From: Edaphochlamys debaryana
Taxonomy: Eukaryota; Chlorophyta; Chlorophyceae; Chlamydomonadales
Reading direction: 5' to 3'
Length of the DNA stretch: 64,000 nt
Assembly: GCA_016858145.1 (NCBI GenBank)
Contig: JAEHOE010000034.1
Span: 62,001-126,000 of the forward strand
Under the pieces are notes generated by a model. That model did no database searches and was not told where the DNA came from. It saw only the letters and a list, made by a program, of their open reading frames with translations. Shown one piece after another: positions 32,711 through 44,959 of this stretch. The translations under genes and the position numbers were made by a program. Every line of letters starts with the position of its first letter. The first letter of the stretch is position 1.

Positions 32711-34135
32711 ATTCAGGGATCTGGGGCGCGCTGCTGGTGCTCGCGGCTGGCCGCGGCCGCTCCCGACGAGGCGGCATTGCGGACACCGTTCCAAGAGCAC
32801 CTTGCGGGGGGGGTCAAATTGAGTGGATGACCCGGCTCGGGAGAAGCTAGTGTGTCGGGGCTGGTGGTCGGCGTAATGAGTAATGCGTAATCGCACGCGG
32901 TGTCCCGCGTCGAACTTTCCTGTCCCAGTCCCCTCAGCAGCCTGTAATTGCTGGTGCCGGTGTTACCTCGTCTTACTTGCGGGGGGAGGGGTATTACCGA
33001 CTGTGGCACCGACAGGGAGGGGCAACCCGTTGGGCGGGGGACCTGGGGGAAAAGGAAAAGTTAATGGGCTAGGGTTTGCCGGGCGTGACACGGCGCGATG
33101 GTGGCAGTTGCGCCCACGGGAGCTATTCCCACATAATGAGGCAGGCAGGGATAATTGATCATGTTGCGTAAACTGTAGGCTTATTCGCTGCAGCCGTCCA
33201 CGGTGCCCCCGCTCCAATTGCACCGCGTCCCCTCAAGTCCAGCCCGTCTAGCTCGCACGGCGCACCACTGCCGAACAGCTGCTCCTGCCAGAAACCACTG
33301 GCCAACACCTGGGACATTGCTCTGGCCAGAACGTCGTCGCCTTGCACGTCGGTCGCCTTCTCGCCGCGAACGCGGGCCCGGGCACGGGCGCGCAGTGTGG
33401 CGATCGGCCTGGTTACCCTACACATCACTAGCAAACGCAGAAGGCCAGCTACAGCAGACTGAGGCGGGCACCGAGCTTAGCACGCTTCGAACGTCCCATA
33501 CCCCACCTCGAGATGTCGGCTTCGCCCCCGCCCCCCGACTTTGTCCACAAGGACTGGGGTCCCTACGTGTAAGTTGCACGGAAGTCCGCTGCTTTGAGGA
33601 GCTCAACCGCAGTAAGGAGGCCCCTCCGTGCGCGGCCAAACGCAGCGAGCTCGTGCCTCCCGCCCTCGTGTCCCTTGACCTTTCCCCGCCCTACAACCGA
33701 CCCCGTTCCGCCTGCGCAGGGGCGTAGCCTTCATTGCTCTCGCCAACATTCTATGCTATTGTGAGTGTATCAGGAGGGACTACGGTTCACTTTTGACTGC
33801 GCAACCCCCCCGAGCAGCCTTCGCTCACCTGCCGCGACGGCACCGAGACCGGGGTCCTCCCGCCTTCCGGGTCCACACACAGAGGCAGCCTTAGGTGCCC
33901 TCCCCGCCCTTGCCGACGCACTTTCCCTCTTCCAGCTAGGTCTCCGGCTGAGCTGGCGACGGCTTTACCAGGACCCTCCCGTTGCACCCCCATCCGCGAG
34001 CGCTTTCCTGTCCTCCCAGCACCCCCACATGGCCGCACTTGCATGCCCGCCACTTGTCGTCGCCCTCTTGGTCCAACCCCTTTCAGCAGCCTGACCCTGC
34101 CGCAACCTACATACACGCGTACATACACGCGGACC
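32711..34135. other. Intergenic, no supported gene
   Basis: This region should hold the unseen 5' exon(s) and promoter of the MYND gene and the promoter of the gene starting at 34,136. A 91-codon minus frame at 33,159-33,434 (SQVLASGFWQEQLFG) has a somewhat natural composition and could be an upstream exon, but nothing confirms it. Confidence 0.4.
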
Positions 34136-37100
34136 ATGCCCCCCATCCGATCTGACCTGAAGCGCCTCGTGTGCGCGTCCCTCTTTCCACCAGGCTGCAA
34201 TGACAACAGCGTGTTTGGCCGGCTGCTGTGGCGCCGGCACGGCTTGCACCACTCGTCTTTCTTCGCCTCCAACACGCGGAGGGGCAGCGGCTGGCGCCAC
34301 TCGAGGGACAGCACCCAGTTCTGGGCGTTTGACGTCCTCGATCCGGCCAGCGTGGTGGGTCGGATCTTGCGGGCTTGGCGCGTGCTAGCATCCAAGCGGC
34401 GTCCGAGCGCCTGCCCGTGTGACGCGGGTGGATGGCAAGGGTGGAGGGCTGAAGGCTTGAAACGAGCAACTCGTATGATGATCAGGAGTTGCGTGGTGGG
34501 AGTCAAGGGACTAGTAGAAGCAGAGCGGGATGGGCAACTCATATGGTGACATTGATAAGAGGGTCACGTGGTGGCAGTCAAGGGACTGGTTCATCGAGCG
34601 TGCGGGTCCCTTGGTATGACGATGCTATATTGCTCGGGGTGCAAGGCACGCAGCCCACGCCGGCCGACTTCAGCAGCCCCGCTGCTTCTTGCCCTTCGGC
34701 GGCCGCAGGTCTCCTCGCCCTGGCTCAACGCGTGGGGGCTGCTGGCGCTCCACACCCTGACGCTGAGCTGGCTGGGCATCAGCATGGCGGTGGAGGCGGC
34801 GGCGGGTGAGGAGAGGGGGTGATCGCTTGACGAACCAGTAACCGAAGGAGAGGATAGGGGTGAGGGGGGGCCCGGACGCGGCAGCCGGCCAAACCCGTCA
34901 AGGCCACTGCACCTCTGCGTCCGATGCATCCGATTGGCCTACCTCTGTCGTTTGCCAACCACCAACCTTGTTGTCCCCCCTTGCCCGCCAGATGATGGAG
35001 TGGAGAGCAGCTGGCTCACCTGGTTCACGCACTGGTCCCTGGTGCTGCTCTCGGCTGCAGGGGGCGTAGGTGAGTGAGGGCGAGGGGATAAAACAGCATG
35101 AAGGGGGGCGAGTTGGCAGCGGCCGGGCTCAGCCATATCGAGCCATCACCACATTGCTGGGTCCGTGACGCACCCCTCCGTGCTGCTTCACCTTGCTGTC
35201 CACGCTCGCTCGCAGGCGTGATGCTGCAGGCGCGGTACATGTGGCTGCTGAGGCGGGAGGGCTGCGGCCTGGGGCGGGTGCGTGTGGGATGCGAAAGGGC
35301 GATGTGGGTCGGGCGAGAAAGGATGCTGGAGGATGTGGGTTGATGTGGGTCAGATGTGTTCACATTGGGACCGGCGGTCTGATGTGGGTCGGGCCGGAAA
35401 GACGACATTAAGCCCGCATGTCGTGTTCCTGCATCCCCCGCAGGTCACCCACGAGCCCCCTCCCTCGCTTGTAGCCGCGGACGCCCACGGAGGCGTGGGC
35501 GCCAGGGTCGCGCTTGGGCCCAGGGCCCCCAGCCCCTACCTACCCGCGGGTGCTTACCCGCTGGCGGAGGCGGCCGAGGAGGGGCGGGCGGCTTCGGAGG
35601 CGGAGCCAGCGCCCAAGGGAGCGGCTGGCGTGGTACGGGTGCGTGGGAACGATGGGCGGGTGGTGGCGGGCGGGAAGCTGCGGGATGCGTTTTGGCTTGA
35701 GGATTCGGGGCCAGCCAGGCCGACGCTCGGGGGCCGTGCACTCCCGTGGGCCGATGCACAAGTCAGACACGAAGAATCCCTGAACCTGTCCGTCCTGTCT
35801 ATGCCCCTGGTCGCAGTGGGACTGGCTCAGCATCACGTTCGTCCTGGCCATGCAGGTCAGTGGGCGGGGCCGGGGGGGGCGTTGAAGGCAAACTTAGTAG
35901 AGACGTACCCTGGTCGCTGCTGCTGTGCGGAGCGCGGAGCGTCTGCAAAGGAGGCGCTTGGCAGCTCTGGAGCCCCCAGGGCTGCTCGCCTTGCCTTGCT
36001 GACCCCTCACCTGCTCGCACCCCCTTCCCGCAGGCCGCGGTCACGGCGGCTTTCTTCCTGGACATATACTTCTGGGTGGTCATGATTGCATTCCAGGTGG
36101 GGCCGTGATCGCTGCACACGCACAAAAAGCTGCAAAGCTAGGATGCATGAGCTGTACGACGGTTCATGGCTGCATGCGTGACACACGGCCTGGGTCCGGG
36201 GGGGTTTACGGAAGCCCAAGCTCATAAGGCAGAGGCCTGGGGGGTCCGACCCAGATGGTGTGTGGTGTCGGTCGCGTGGCGGTTGCTGCCTCGGCGCTCG
36301 CGCCCCAAACCTGCCTCCTGTCGCCCCGGTGCTGAGGCATAGGCATGGGCTACCCCAATGACCCGGCCCAGATGGCGTTAGTGGACTGGGCGCCCTATCG
36401 CTCCCCTCCTACCCCTTGCTGCTGCCCCCCTCAGGGCGACCCCGCCGGTGGCCCCGCCACCTACCTCAAGCACGCGGGGAACATGGGCATCGCCCTCATG
36501 GAGGTGCGGACAGCCGACAGGGCTTACTGGGGGGCCCCAACATGCTCCCGCCAGTGGTCTCAGGCCGAGCGTTGGGCTGGCAGCCGCGGTCCCTGTGGCC
36601 TGCCGCCTGACTCGCGCCCAGCGCCGTCCCTCCCCTCCCCCCCAGGTGTTTCTGACGCGGCTGCCTATCGTGTCGGTGCACGTCCAGGTGTGTGGGCTGC
36701 ACGCCGATAGGCGGCACCTGAATGGCATGGACCTTGGGAGGAAGGGAGGCGTTAGGGGAGAAGCGCACAGGAGGAGTGAAGTGGATGGAGGCAGGGAGCC
36801 GGCTGAGGGAGATGGCTGATCCCGCTCGTCTCGTTCTTCCTTAAGGAGGGCAGAGATAGATTGTAGTTCTTGGGCCAACTTAGAGAGTTGGCTAATTCCG
36901 CCCGTCCCTCCCCGCCCGCCTGCACAGACTACCCTCGCGTACGGCACATGCTACATGATCTTCCTGTGGATCTAGTGAGATTTGGGTGACGTGATCCGTC
37001 GATGCCAGGTCGGCAGATAGCCGCTCGCCCCTCCCGCCCAAACACGCCCACGCCCACGCACCCACTGGTCAATGCCGCGCCCCGCAATTCCATTTGGTCC

Positions 37101-37609
37101 ACGCGTGCGTGTCACCTACTGCCCTCCGCCTTACCCGTGCCCTTGCCCCCCGCCCTGCCCCGCGTCCCCAGCGGCTCCGAGACCGACCAATGGCGGTACG
37201 GCCTCAACTGGTACAAGTCGGGCTCCGTGGCCATGTATGCCCTGGTGCCCATCGCCCTTGTGGTCTTCATGATCATCTGGTGAGCGCAGAGGGGCCTGGG
37301 ATGGGCCTGGATGGGCCTGGGGTGGAGGCGTTGCAATGCGCGCTGCGCGCTGCTGCCGTTGGGTTCTCTGCCGTGCCGTAGCCCTTTGTGCACGTGTGTT
37401 CTGGGTGCACACAACCAACGCCGCCGTGCCTCCGGCCCGGCCCCGATTGCAGGTGGGGCATCGCTCTGGGGCGGGAGGCGGCGGTGAACGCACTGGCGCG
37501 GCGCAGGGCGGGGGCCGCGGGGGCAACGGAAGCCGGGACTGGGGGCGGCAAGAGGGGCGGGGCCGTAGGGGCGGACGCGGACCCCGCAGCGGTGGCAGTG
37601 CAGGCTTGA
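34136..37609 (+). CDS. Multi-pass membrane protein, rolling-stone/AIG1-like plant family
   Basis: Twelve exons: 34136-34354, 34709-34805, 34992-35069, 35216-35277, 35444-35638, 35817-35855, 36034-36096, 36435-36503, 36646-36687, 36928-36974, 37172-37279, 37453-37609. They total 1,176 nt (391 aa) with matching phases. Hydrophobic segments follow one another: WGLLALHTLTLSWLGISMAV, WFTHWSLVLLSAAGGVG, WLSITFVLAM, AAFFLDIYFWVVMIAF, LAYGTCYMIFLWIY and AMYALVPIALVVFMIIWW. The order fits the eukaryotic family that includes plant At1g10660-like proteins and animal rolling-stone/FAR-17a proteins: THWS, then KHAGNMGIALMEVFLTRLP, then an aromatic-rich helix, then WRYGLNWYKSG. The biochemical role is not known, and assignment to a serine-hydrolase-like AIG1 activity would be speculation. 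The 35444-35638 exon is a soluble Ala/Pro/Glu loop. The start is uncertain: 34043 is also open, and an acceptor-like site lies at 34,194. Confidence 0.75.
34490..34592. repeat. Short intronic direct repeat
   Basis: CGTGGTGG.AGTCAAGGGACT occurs at about 34,492 and again at about 34,566 in the first intron of the membrane-protein gene. Confidence 0.6.
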
Positions 37610-38042
37610 TGCATGGATGGAGGGACGGGCAAGATGATTTTGTTTGGCCCGTCTGGTGATCAACCCTAATTGTATAGTTGCACATGTATGTCTGCAACGT
37701 ATCGTGTATCCGCCTATTCGAATTGACAGCTATATGTGCATAAGGAAGTCAAGCATATCAAGACGAGAGGACCCAGCGCAATGTACGGTATTACGCCTGT
37801 TGGGTAGAATTTGTACGTATGCATGGGGTGACTGCACTCGAAGACTGTGCGTGGCCGCAGCACAAATGTTGCTGTCGACGTGAGGTGAGCGTGACTCGAG
37901 CACTGTGACTTCGATCTTTACGTCAGGCCCGCAACCAGCGCTGGAGCGAGCCTGCATCAGCGGCGAGGTTGTAGGAAGTCGCTGTTGGCTATTGGCCTCA
38001 AGCCATGGCAGCAGGAGCGCACCTGCTCCTCGGGCCCAGGCG

Positions 38043-38047
38043 TGTAA
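38043..38047 (+). terminator. TGTAA poly(A) signal of the membrane-protein gene
   Basis: This TGTAA lies 434 bp after the stop at 37,609, a usual distance. It falls 42 bp before the likely signal of the convergent RRM gene. Confidence 0.55.
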
Positions 38048-38088
38048 CGTGCAACGGACGGAACGGGGCCCAGGCACGTCAACTGACT

Positions 38089-38093
38089 TTACA
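38089..38093 (-). terminator. Possible TGTAA poly(A) signal of the RRM gene
   Basis: TTACA on plus. It implies a 1.3-kb 3' UTR for the RRM gene (38,094-39,419), in which I see no other gene and no nearer signal. If correct, the two convergent transcripts nearly abut or overlap. Confidence 0.4.
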
Positions 38094-39419
38094 GAGCTGC
38101 ACACGCAGAGCGCTCATCGGCTACTGCTCCGCCGGCCTCCCAGCGCTCAGCGACCCCACCCCTCCTCCACAGCGCCAGGCACACGGGGCAGAGGCCGCCG
38201 TCAAAGCAGAGCCTCAGCAACCTCTCAGCAGACACCAATCCCTGCAGCAGACACCAGGCAGGCGCGCCGCCACAACTCCCACGCTCGTCAGCGCACGCCC
38301 TGCCAGTATGCGCACGCACGCCAAGCAGCAGCAGCCGACACACACGGACACACGTACCCAAATACGAAGCGCATGTATGCATAGCACATCCACACCACAC
38401 AACTTGAACAGTCCTTCCTCTCTGAATGCACGCCCAAATAGAACTGCCTAGAAACGACGTAAGAAATTGAGCCCAACGCATCAACCTGAGCAGTGCACAA
38501 TCGAGATGCCCCCAGCAGCCCCGCTATAATTGCTCCGCTGCTTGCCGTCTCCGCAGCCAAGCTCCTTGCGCCCGGCGTTGTCAGCCCTCCGGCCTTCCGA
38601 CTCCAAGGCACAGGCCCGTCGCAGGTGGTTGATAGGCGGCGGCAGGCGAGTGCACAGCATCAGGGGTGGCAGGCATGGGGCGTGCGAGGGTGCCCGTGCC
38701 CAGACACAGCCGGTGACGGAGCTTGTTCTAGGGGCCTCGAGCCCGCTCGTGCGTTCGGGGGCCAGGCCGGGGCTGCTAGCTCCGAGGCTTAGACACGCGA
38801 GAGAGCCAAAGCAGCGTTACGTTACGTGACAGCGCGGCAGCAAGGGCAACAAACTGAGCATGCGCTTTGCATGCCGCGGCATGGATATATACTACCAAAG
38901 TGAGGTCCCGAATGTGTCCGTTTGAAGTCAGGCCAGCAGGGGGGCGGCAGGGCGAAATGGAGGGGGCCCCCAGTGCCGATGCCGATGCCGGGGGGGTGGG
39001 GCTGGCGGGGGCTGGGGGCTGACGTGGCGAGTGGGTGCTCGTGGGGGCATGTGTGGCGTGCCGGTGGGGTGCCGGTGGGTGCCAGTGATGCCAGGGGTGC
39101 GTGGGTCCCGACCGCCATGGATCAGGGGGGGCAGCCTGCGTGCGTGCAGAGAGCGCCGAGGGGTGTGGCGGGGCGGGCAGAGTGGCGGGAGGCGGGGGAC
39201 GCGACGACGGCGGTGGGGCTGGCCCCCGGTGGGCGTGCACGAACCCTGCCCAACCCCCCTCCCACACGCATTCGGACACCGCATCCTCTATCACAGGTTT
39301 CATGCAGGCGGCGTGCATGGGTCCGAGCGTCCGTTTCGCGTGCCACCCCCCGTCCTTTGCACCGCCACTTACCCGCTCTCCCGCGCTCCGTCCGCTCCAG
39401 TCCGCGCTCCTCCGCCGCC

Positions 39420-41874
39420 CTAGGGGTTGCCCCCGGGGCCGCCGTACTCCCCGCCGGGCGGGGCCACCGAGTACGGCGCCTGCCCGGGGCCGCCGTAGCC
39501 GCCGGGAGGGGGGCCACCGCCGCCGCCGGCGGGGGGCGCGCCGCCGTCTCGGTCCACCGGCCTACAGCGGGAGGCGGGGCCAGCGGGCGAGGCGGAATTG
39601 TGAATTGGTGACGGCAGAAAGCAGCCAACACCAGCCATTTCTGCTCGGTATGCGGCCCGCCGCAGCTACCACGCCCGTTCCTCCCCGGCCTGTGCTGTTC
39701 CCCGACGGCTTGTGCGCCACCCACCTCCCCTCGAAGTCCCGCTTGCGCCCGAAGGGGTTCTTGGAGTACTGCACGCGGATGGGCCCGCGGTCGCTGCGGG
39801 GAGTAGGGCCAAGGGAGGGGCGCAGGCAAACGCTCGGTCAGGACGGGTCTACCAACGCAGCAGCCACGCCGCCTCGCTGCAGATCCCGTGCTCCTGTGCG
39901 GCCCTTCCCTCGCTTCATGTGGTTGCTCGCCGCGGCCCAACCTGCTGCCCCCCCCCACCTGCTAGACAGCACGGCGTTCTGCTGCGACCCGTGGGCCGCC
40001 ATGGCGCTGCCCACGTCCTCAAACTGGGAATGACAAGGAAGTAGGGAGAGAACCATCGTCAGGGAGTGGGAAGGGCGGTGCTGGTTCTCCGTGCCCAGTC
40101 CGCGCCGTCATGATGCCCGCGCCCCGCCCACCCACCTCCACGAAGCCCAGCGTGGCCTTGGGCCCCCGCATGAGCTTCAGCTGCCGGAAGCCCTGCGCAG
40201 ACGCAAGCGGGGCAGTGCGGAACAGCGCTCAGCAACAGGGTAGAGCAGCGACAGTCCGGACTGTATCCCGGGGGCGGAAGACCGAGGCCGGGGTGCAGCC
40301 CACCGGGTAAGCCGGCCGTCTCTTTCGGCCCCACTCAAGCCTTCGCGGCCTGCCCTAAATGGAAAGGAGCCCACACCCCGCGAGCGCCAATCCACACCGC
40401 CACCGGCAACCCCGCGAACACACACGCCCACAGACACACACCCGCACCCACCGGCGACCCCGCAAACAGGTTCCTCAGCTCCCCCTCGTCCACATTGTCC
40501 GACAGGTTCCCCACGAACAGCGTGTTGCAGGGCGGGTTGTCGTCGCGCGCCTCCGAGCGGCCGCCGGCGCCGGCACCCGGCGGGCCGCCGTACGCGGGAG
40601 GCGGCCGGCTGCCGTAGCTGGCGCCGCTCGGCCCCGGCGCTGCGGAGGGCAAGCGAGGGAGGAAGGAAGGAAGCAGCAATCCTCAGCGGGGTACGGGTGC
40701 CTCCAGCGTAAGAGCTTTTCACAATCTAGACTCCTGCTCGTACGGCAGTTCGGCTCCACATGTTGGCGTACTCCACTCTATTCTACACTTGCTGCCCTCG
40801 TTGCTTGTGACCACCGTTGCCTGACCGCCTATTCGCTCCCCACAGTCCCCAGCCCTACCCACGCTTGTCCCCCCCAGGACATGCGACACGCACTCACGCG
40901 GCGCTGCGTAGCCCCCGGCCGCGGGCGGCGGGGCGTTGGGCCGCGCCCGCTTGTTGGGCTCCATGTCCCGGATGTACATGTTCTTACGCGCCATCTCGCA
41001 GCGCAGCGAGCTGGCCTCGTCGAACCTGGGGGCAGCAGGTCGGGAGCAGCAGGCATCAGGCTGAGCAGGGGGTACGTGATGGTTGCCCGGCTGAGACCGG
41101 CGGGTGTGTTGGCAACAGACGAGAGGTAAGGACGGGGGGACGGGAGAGTCGGCCGGTACTGCAAGAGCCCAGGTTCGTGGATACAGAGCCCCAGGCCGGT
41201 GGCCCCCCGCGCACCTGACGTGCTGCAGCTGGTCGCAGGCCGCGCGTGCCAGGGCTCCCGTGGCGAACAGCGCAAAGCCCTGCGCGCTGCCCTTGCTGTA
41301 GTTCATCTGGGAGGCCTGTGCAGCAGGGAGCAGCGGAGGCACGGGCACAAGGCGCGGGGAGCCAGACGTCACCATACAGCCGGGCGCCGCTCTTCGCGAC
41401 GTGTGTCGCGTAAAAGATATCATGCACCGTGTGTCGGTGGCTGCGGCCCGTCGGACGCAGCATGCAGGGGGCCCCGCAGCCCGATCGGTATGGCGCGCAC
41501 GGTCAACGACGCTCGCGCAAGCCGATCAGCTGCGCGCCAAGCTGCTTGGGCATTAGATTGGTTTGCCATGTCCCACTCACCTCGTAGCCAGGCAGGAAGC
41601 GCAGGAGATTGTTAAGCTCCCGCTCCTTGACATCGGCCGGAAAGCCGGTCACGAACACTGTCCGAACCTCCTCCGAGTTGCTAGGTGGCGCGCTCTGATA
41701 GCTCGGAGGCGGAGCCGAGTAAGCGGGGGGCGGGTAGTAAGAGGGGGGCGGAGCGCCATAGCTGCCATAGGAAGGCGGAGGGTGTCCGTGGCTATGGTAA
41801 GGGTCAGGTGGAGGAGGCCCGTGGCTAGGCGGAGGCTGGTATCCACCACCGTAAGGAGGAGGCTCGTAGCTCAT
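39420..41874 (-). CDS. Two-RRM RNA-binding protein (plant At3g21215-like)
   Basis: Eight exons: 41874-41581, 41315-41215, 41025-40898, 40639-40452, 40192-40136, 40023-39959, 39793-39725, 39561-39420. They total 1,044 nt (347 aa), all in phase. A Pro/Tyr/Ser-rich N-terminus with PPPSY repeats precedes RRM1 (aa ~65-140: TVFVTGFPADVKERELNNLL, then GFALFATGALARAACDQLQH). A basic linker (KRARPNAPPPA) and RRM2 follow (CNTLFVGNLSDNVDEGELRN, then LGFVEFEDVGSAMAAH, then RVQYSKNPFGRKRD). The tail is Gly/Pro/Tyr-rich, suited to phase-separating RNP assembly. The layout and the DNPPCNTLF / SKNPFGR signatures match plant proteins of the At3g21215 group, which resemble RBPMS/Whi3 post-transcriptional regulators. 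Its RNA targets cannot be read from sequence. Confidence 0.92.
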
Positions 41875-42108
41875 TTGCGTGTGGTGTCGGCGCGGAGGCG
41901 GGCCTTCTTCAGAAAAGGTGCGAAAGGTCGCGTATCGCTAGAATTTGCTGGTTATGTCTGTCGCAGAGGGAACCGAGGGCCGAGGAGCATGCATGCCCAT
42001 CGTGGACCGGGTCCTCATGCGGAGTGCAAGCGTGCACGTCCTGTGTATTCCTGCACCGTCGCCAACCCTTTCAGCCCTTGATTACATTTAGGCCCAGCAC
42101 CTGCGAGA
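41875..42108. promoter_or_regulatory. Bidirectional promoter, RRM gene and GatC fusion gene
   Basis: Only 234 bp separate the two divergent start codons, so both 5' UTRs and core promoters must share this stretch. No TATA box is evident. Confidence 0.6.
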
Positions 42109-44959
42109 ATGCACCGGGCGGGCAGCATGCTGCGTGGCGCTGCGGGCCTTCGGGGCCGCGTGCCCTTCAGCGGCGCACGTCTGCCAGCAAACTCTTCATC
42201 GCCGGTGGTGGCGATGCATGCGGGCTCTGGCGGGGCGGGCACCGCCAAGCCCAACATCGCGGACCTGGCCAAAATGGCCCAAGTGAACGTATCTGAACAG
42301 GAGGCAAGACACCCTCCCTCGCTCGCCCCCGCATCGCCCATGTCGCCCCCCTTTACCCCTCACCCTCTCCCTTCTCCCGCCTGCCACACAGGCTGCCGAC
42401 TGGGCCCCCAAAATCAACTCGGTGCTGGACTGGTGAGGACGCGCATCCGTCCATCCTCTGTCTAGCCCTCGAAGGCTCGAACCATGTCCAGAGCTACCCC
42501 AAGCCACCCTCGAACCTTCTCACGCCCCACCAAACTGTCCTCTCCCTAGGTTCGGGCAGCTCCAGGGTGCCGACGTGGCTGGCGTGACCCCCGCCATCCA
42601 TGCCCGCGACGAGGGCAACCGGCTCCGCCCCGACACGGCCGTAGCCTACGAGGCCAGGCGAGCACGGCTGGGTTGGCGGGCGCGACGGAGAGTGCCGAGC
42701 GGAATAGGCTACATCTCGTGCTGCGTGCTGAGCAGTATGAGCCTGCGCTTCAGGCCCAATCGGTAGCCCTTGCCATGCCGGGAGGCGCTTCGGACCAAGC
42801 GACGGTGCTCAGGCTGCCTCCCACGCCCACGCTCACCACACCCTTGCCGGCATCAAGCGCCACGTCCCGACCTCCCTCAGCCAGCAGCAGACCTCCCTTA
42901 CGCCACTCCTAAACCCTTGGTTGTGCGCACGCCACGTGCCGGCCCCACAGGGCTCAGCTGCTGGCGCAGGCGCCCTCAACGGAGGGCTCCTACGTGCGGG
43001 TGCCCAAGACGGCCGGCGGCGACGGCGGCGAGGCGACGGCAGCTGCCGCCAAGCCCGCCGCCGCCGCCGCCGCCGCCGCCCCGGCGGCTGGGGCTGCTGC
43101 CGCTGCCGCTGCCCCCGCTGCTGCCGCCGCCGCGGCTCCTGCCGGGCCGTCGGCGGAGGCTGTGGGGGCTCTGGACATCCGAGTGGGGAAGATCGTGAGC
43201 TGCGAGCCGCACCCAGACGCGGAGAGGTGGGCGGAGGCAGCAGCGTCTGGGTTTCATGTGTTCAGGTCTCGCGGCTGTGGGCCCCCAGCCTGGGCCACAT
43301 CCACACCCGGCCCCTGGCCCCGGCTGTGCCCCGCGTACCGCGCTGTGGCCTGACAAGAGAGCCGTGCGGCGTAGCACGGACTGCGGTGGTTGGAAGGCGA
43401 AGCTCATGGTTTTAACTTTTCTGCTCCCTGACCCTGAACGCCCGGCTCCACCCCACCCCCCTCCTCTGCCCCCACCGCCTCGCCCCCTGCACCCCGCCCC
43501 CCAGCCTGTACGTGGAGCGCATTGACGTGGGCGAGGCGGAGCCTCGGACCATTGTGTCGGGGCTGGTCAAGTACGTGCCCCTGGAGGAGATGAAGGTGGG
43601 GGGAGGCGGTGGGGCGGGGGATGGCGTGGGGTTGCTTACTCGGGTGCAGGCCTGCGGAGGGTCGGGAAGGGCGGGGTGATGACAGGGCAGGGCGGCAGGG
43701 GCGCAGGGATGCCTGGCAAGGCCGGCGGGCGGTTATGGGCAGGGTCGGTTGACGGGCCTGGGCGGCGCTTGATGCGGGAAACCTATGCACGACTGGCGGA
43801 TTGATGCAACTGATACATCTCCCTCTGTCGTACGCCTGCCGTACAGGACCGAATGGTGGTGGTGATCTGCAATCTCAAGCCCCGCAACATGCGAGGCATC
43901 AAGTCGTTCGGAATGCTGCTGGCCGCCTCCAACCCCGAGCACACGGTCGTGCAGGCGAGTCCTCGCACGGCTCGCAACACCCCCCCCCTCCGTCGCCCCC
44001 CTCCCGCATGCTGCGCCCCTCGCCCGTCTCCTATGCTCAAACTTTGCAGTAGAGCGAGTTAGGCAGGCTTAGAGCTCAGGGACTGCAGTTGGTTCGTGCC
44101 GTCCCGAGCGTGGCTCCGTCCCCAATGACTCACGCACGTGCCCTCTGACTGACTGTCTGAGGTGCCTGCTTCCTTCCTCCGCCCTGTAGCCCCTGGCGCC
44201 GCCGGCGGGTGCGGCAGCGGGCGAGCGCGTGTGGTTCGGTGACGCTAAGGAGCAGGTGTGCAGTCTGGGGCCGGAAAGTGCGGGAATGGAGTGGGGGGGA
44301 GGGCAAGTCACATGGACGCGAACGGCAGCATCGGGCGACGACGGTCGACAACGATTCATGGCATGGTCACGACGCGCGTGCAAGTGTGGCTTTGGGACCG
44401 CCGGAAGCGCTCCCCACCCCACAGCCTGGCTCCCCCGCGCCCGGGTGCCACCTCCTAACGGCCGGGCCCCACATTTTGTTGCGCATGGCAGCACCGCCAA
44501 CCCGCCGACTCCACACATTTCCTAACCCCCACCTCCACCCCCACCCCCACCTCCACCCTTGCTTTTCCCACGGCCGCAGCCCGCCCCCGCGGAGCCCAAG
44601 GTCATGGACAAGAAGAAGTGGTGAGCCATGGGGGTGTGGAGAGGCTGCATGCTGTCGGGGCGGGGCAAGGCGTGGGGGCTTGCGAAGAGCAGGATTGCGT
44701 CCCGGGCCAGCCACCAATCCCTACTCTGCTGGCCCCCGCGCACTGGCCCCCACCCTCCCACACTCCTACCGAACACCCCCACCCGCTTCTTTGATGTCTA
44801 CTCACCCTCCGCCTGCACCTCCGCCCCCGCAGGTGGGACGCGGTGCAGCCGGCGCTCCGTACGGACGGCTCGGGTGTGGCGAACCTGGTCGGGGCTGGGC
44901 CCATGAACACGGCCGTCGGGCCCATCCGGGCCCAACTGGCGGACGCCCGCATTGCCTGA
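42109..44959 (+). CDS. GatC fused to an EMAPII/Arc1p-type tRNA-binding domain
   Basis: Nine exons: 42109-42303, 42392-42432, 42550-42657, 42951-43226, 43505-43595, 43847-43954, 44190-44255, 44580-44620, 44833-44959. They total 1,053 nt (350 aa), phases consistent. An organelle-targeting N-terminus (aa 1-~40, basic, with PVVAMHAGS) is followed by a whole GatC domain (aa ~48-135): [20 protein letters not shown], then [13 protein letters not shown], then NRLRPDTA, then SYVRVPK. GatC holds the GatA/GatB amidotransferase that makes Gln-tRNA(Gln) in organelles. An (Ala)n linker (aa ~140-175) joins it to an OB-fold tRNA-binding domain: [18 protein letters not shown], then [18 protein letters not shown], then [19 protein letters not shown], then [13 protein letters not shown]. 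The EMAPII-type C-terminal extension ends it ([14 protein letters not shown]). Three of the eight introns appear to use GC donors. Confidence 0.9.

Noticed and set aside
33159..33434. Minus-strand 91-codon frame (SQVLASGFWQEQLFG)
   Set aside because: Possibly an upstream exon of the MYND gene, but no phase-consistent join to the next exon could be shown.
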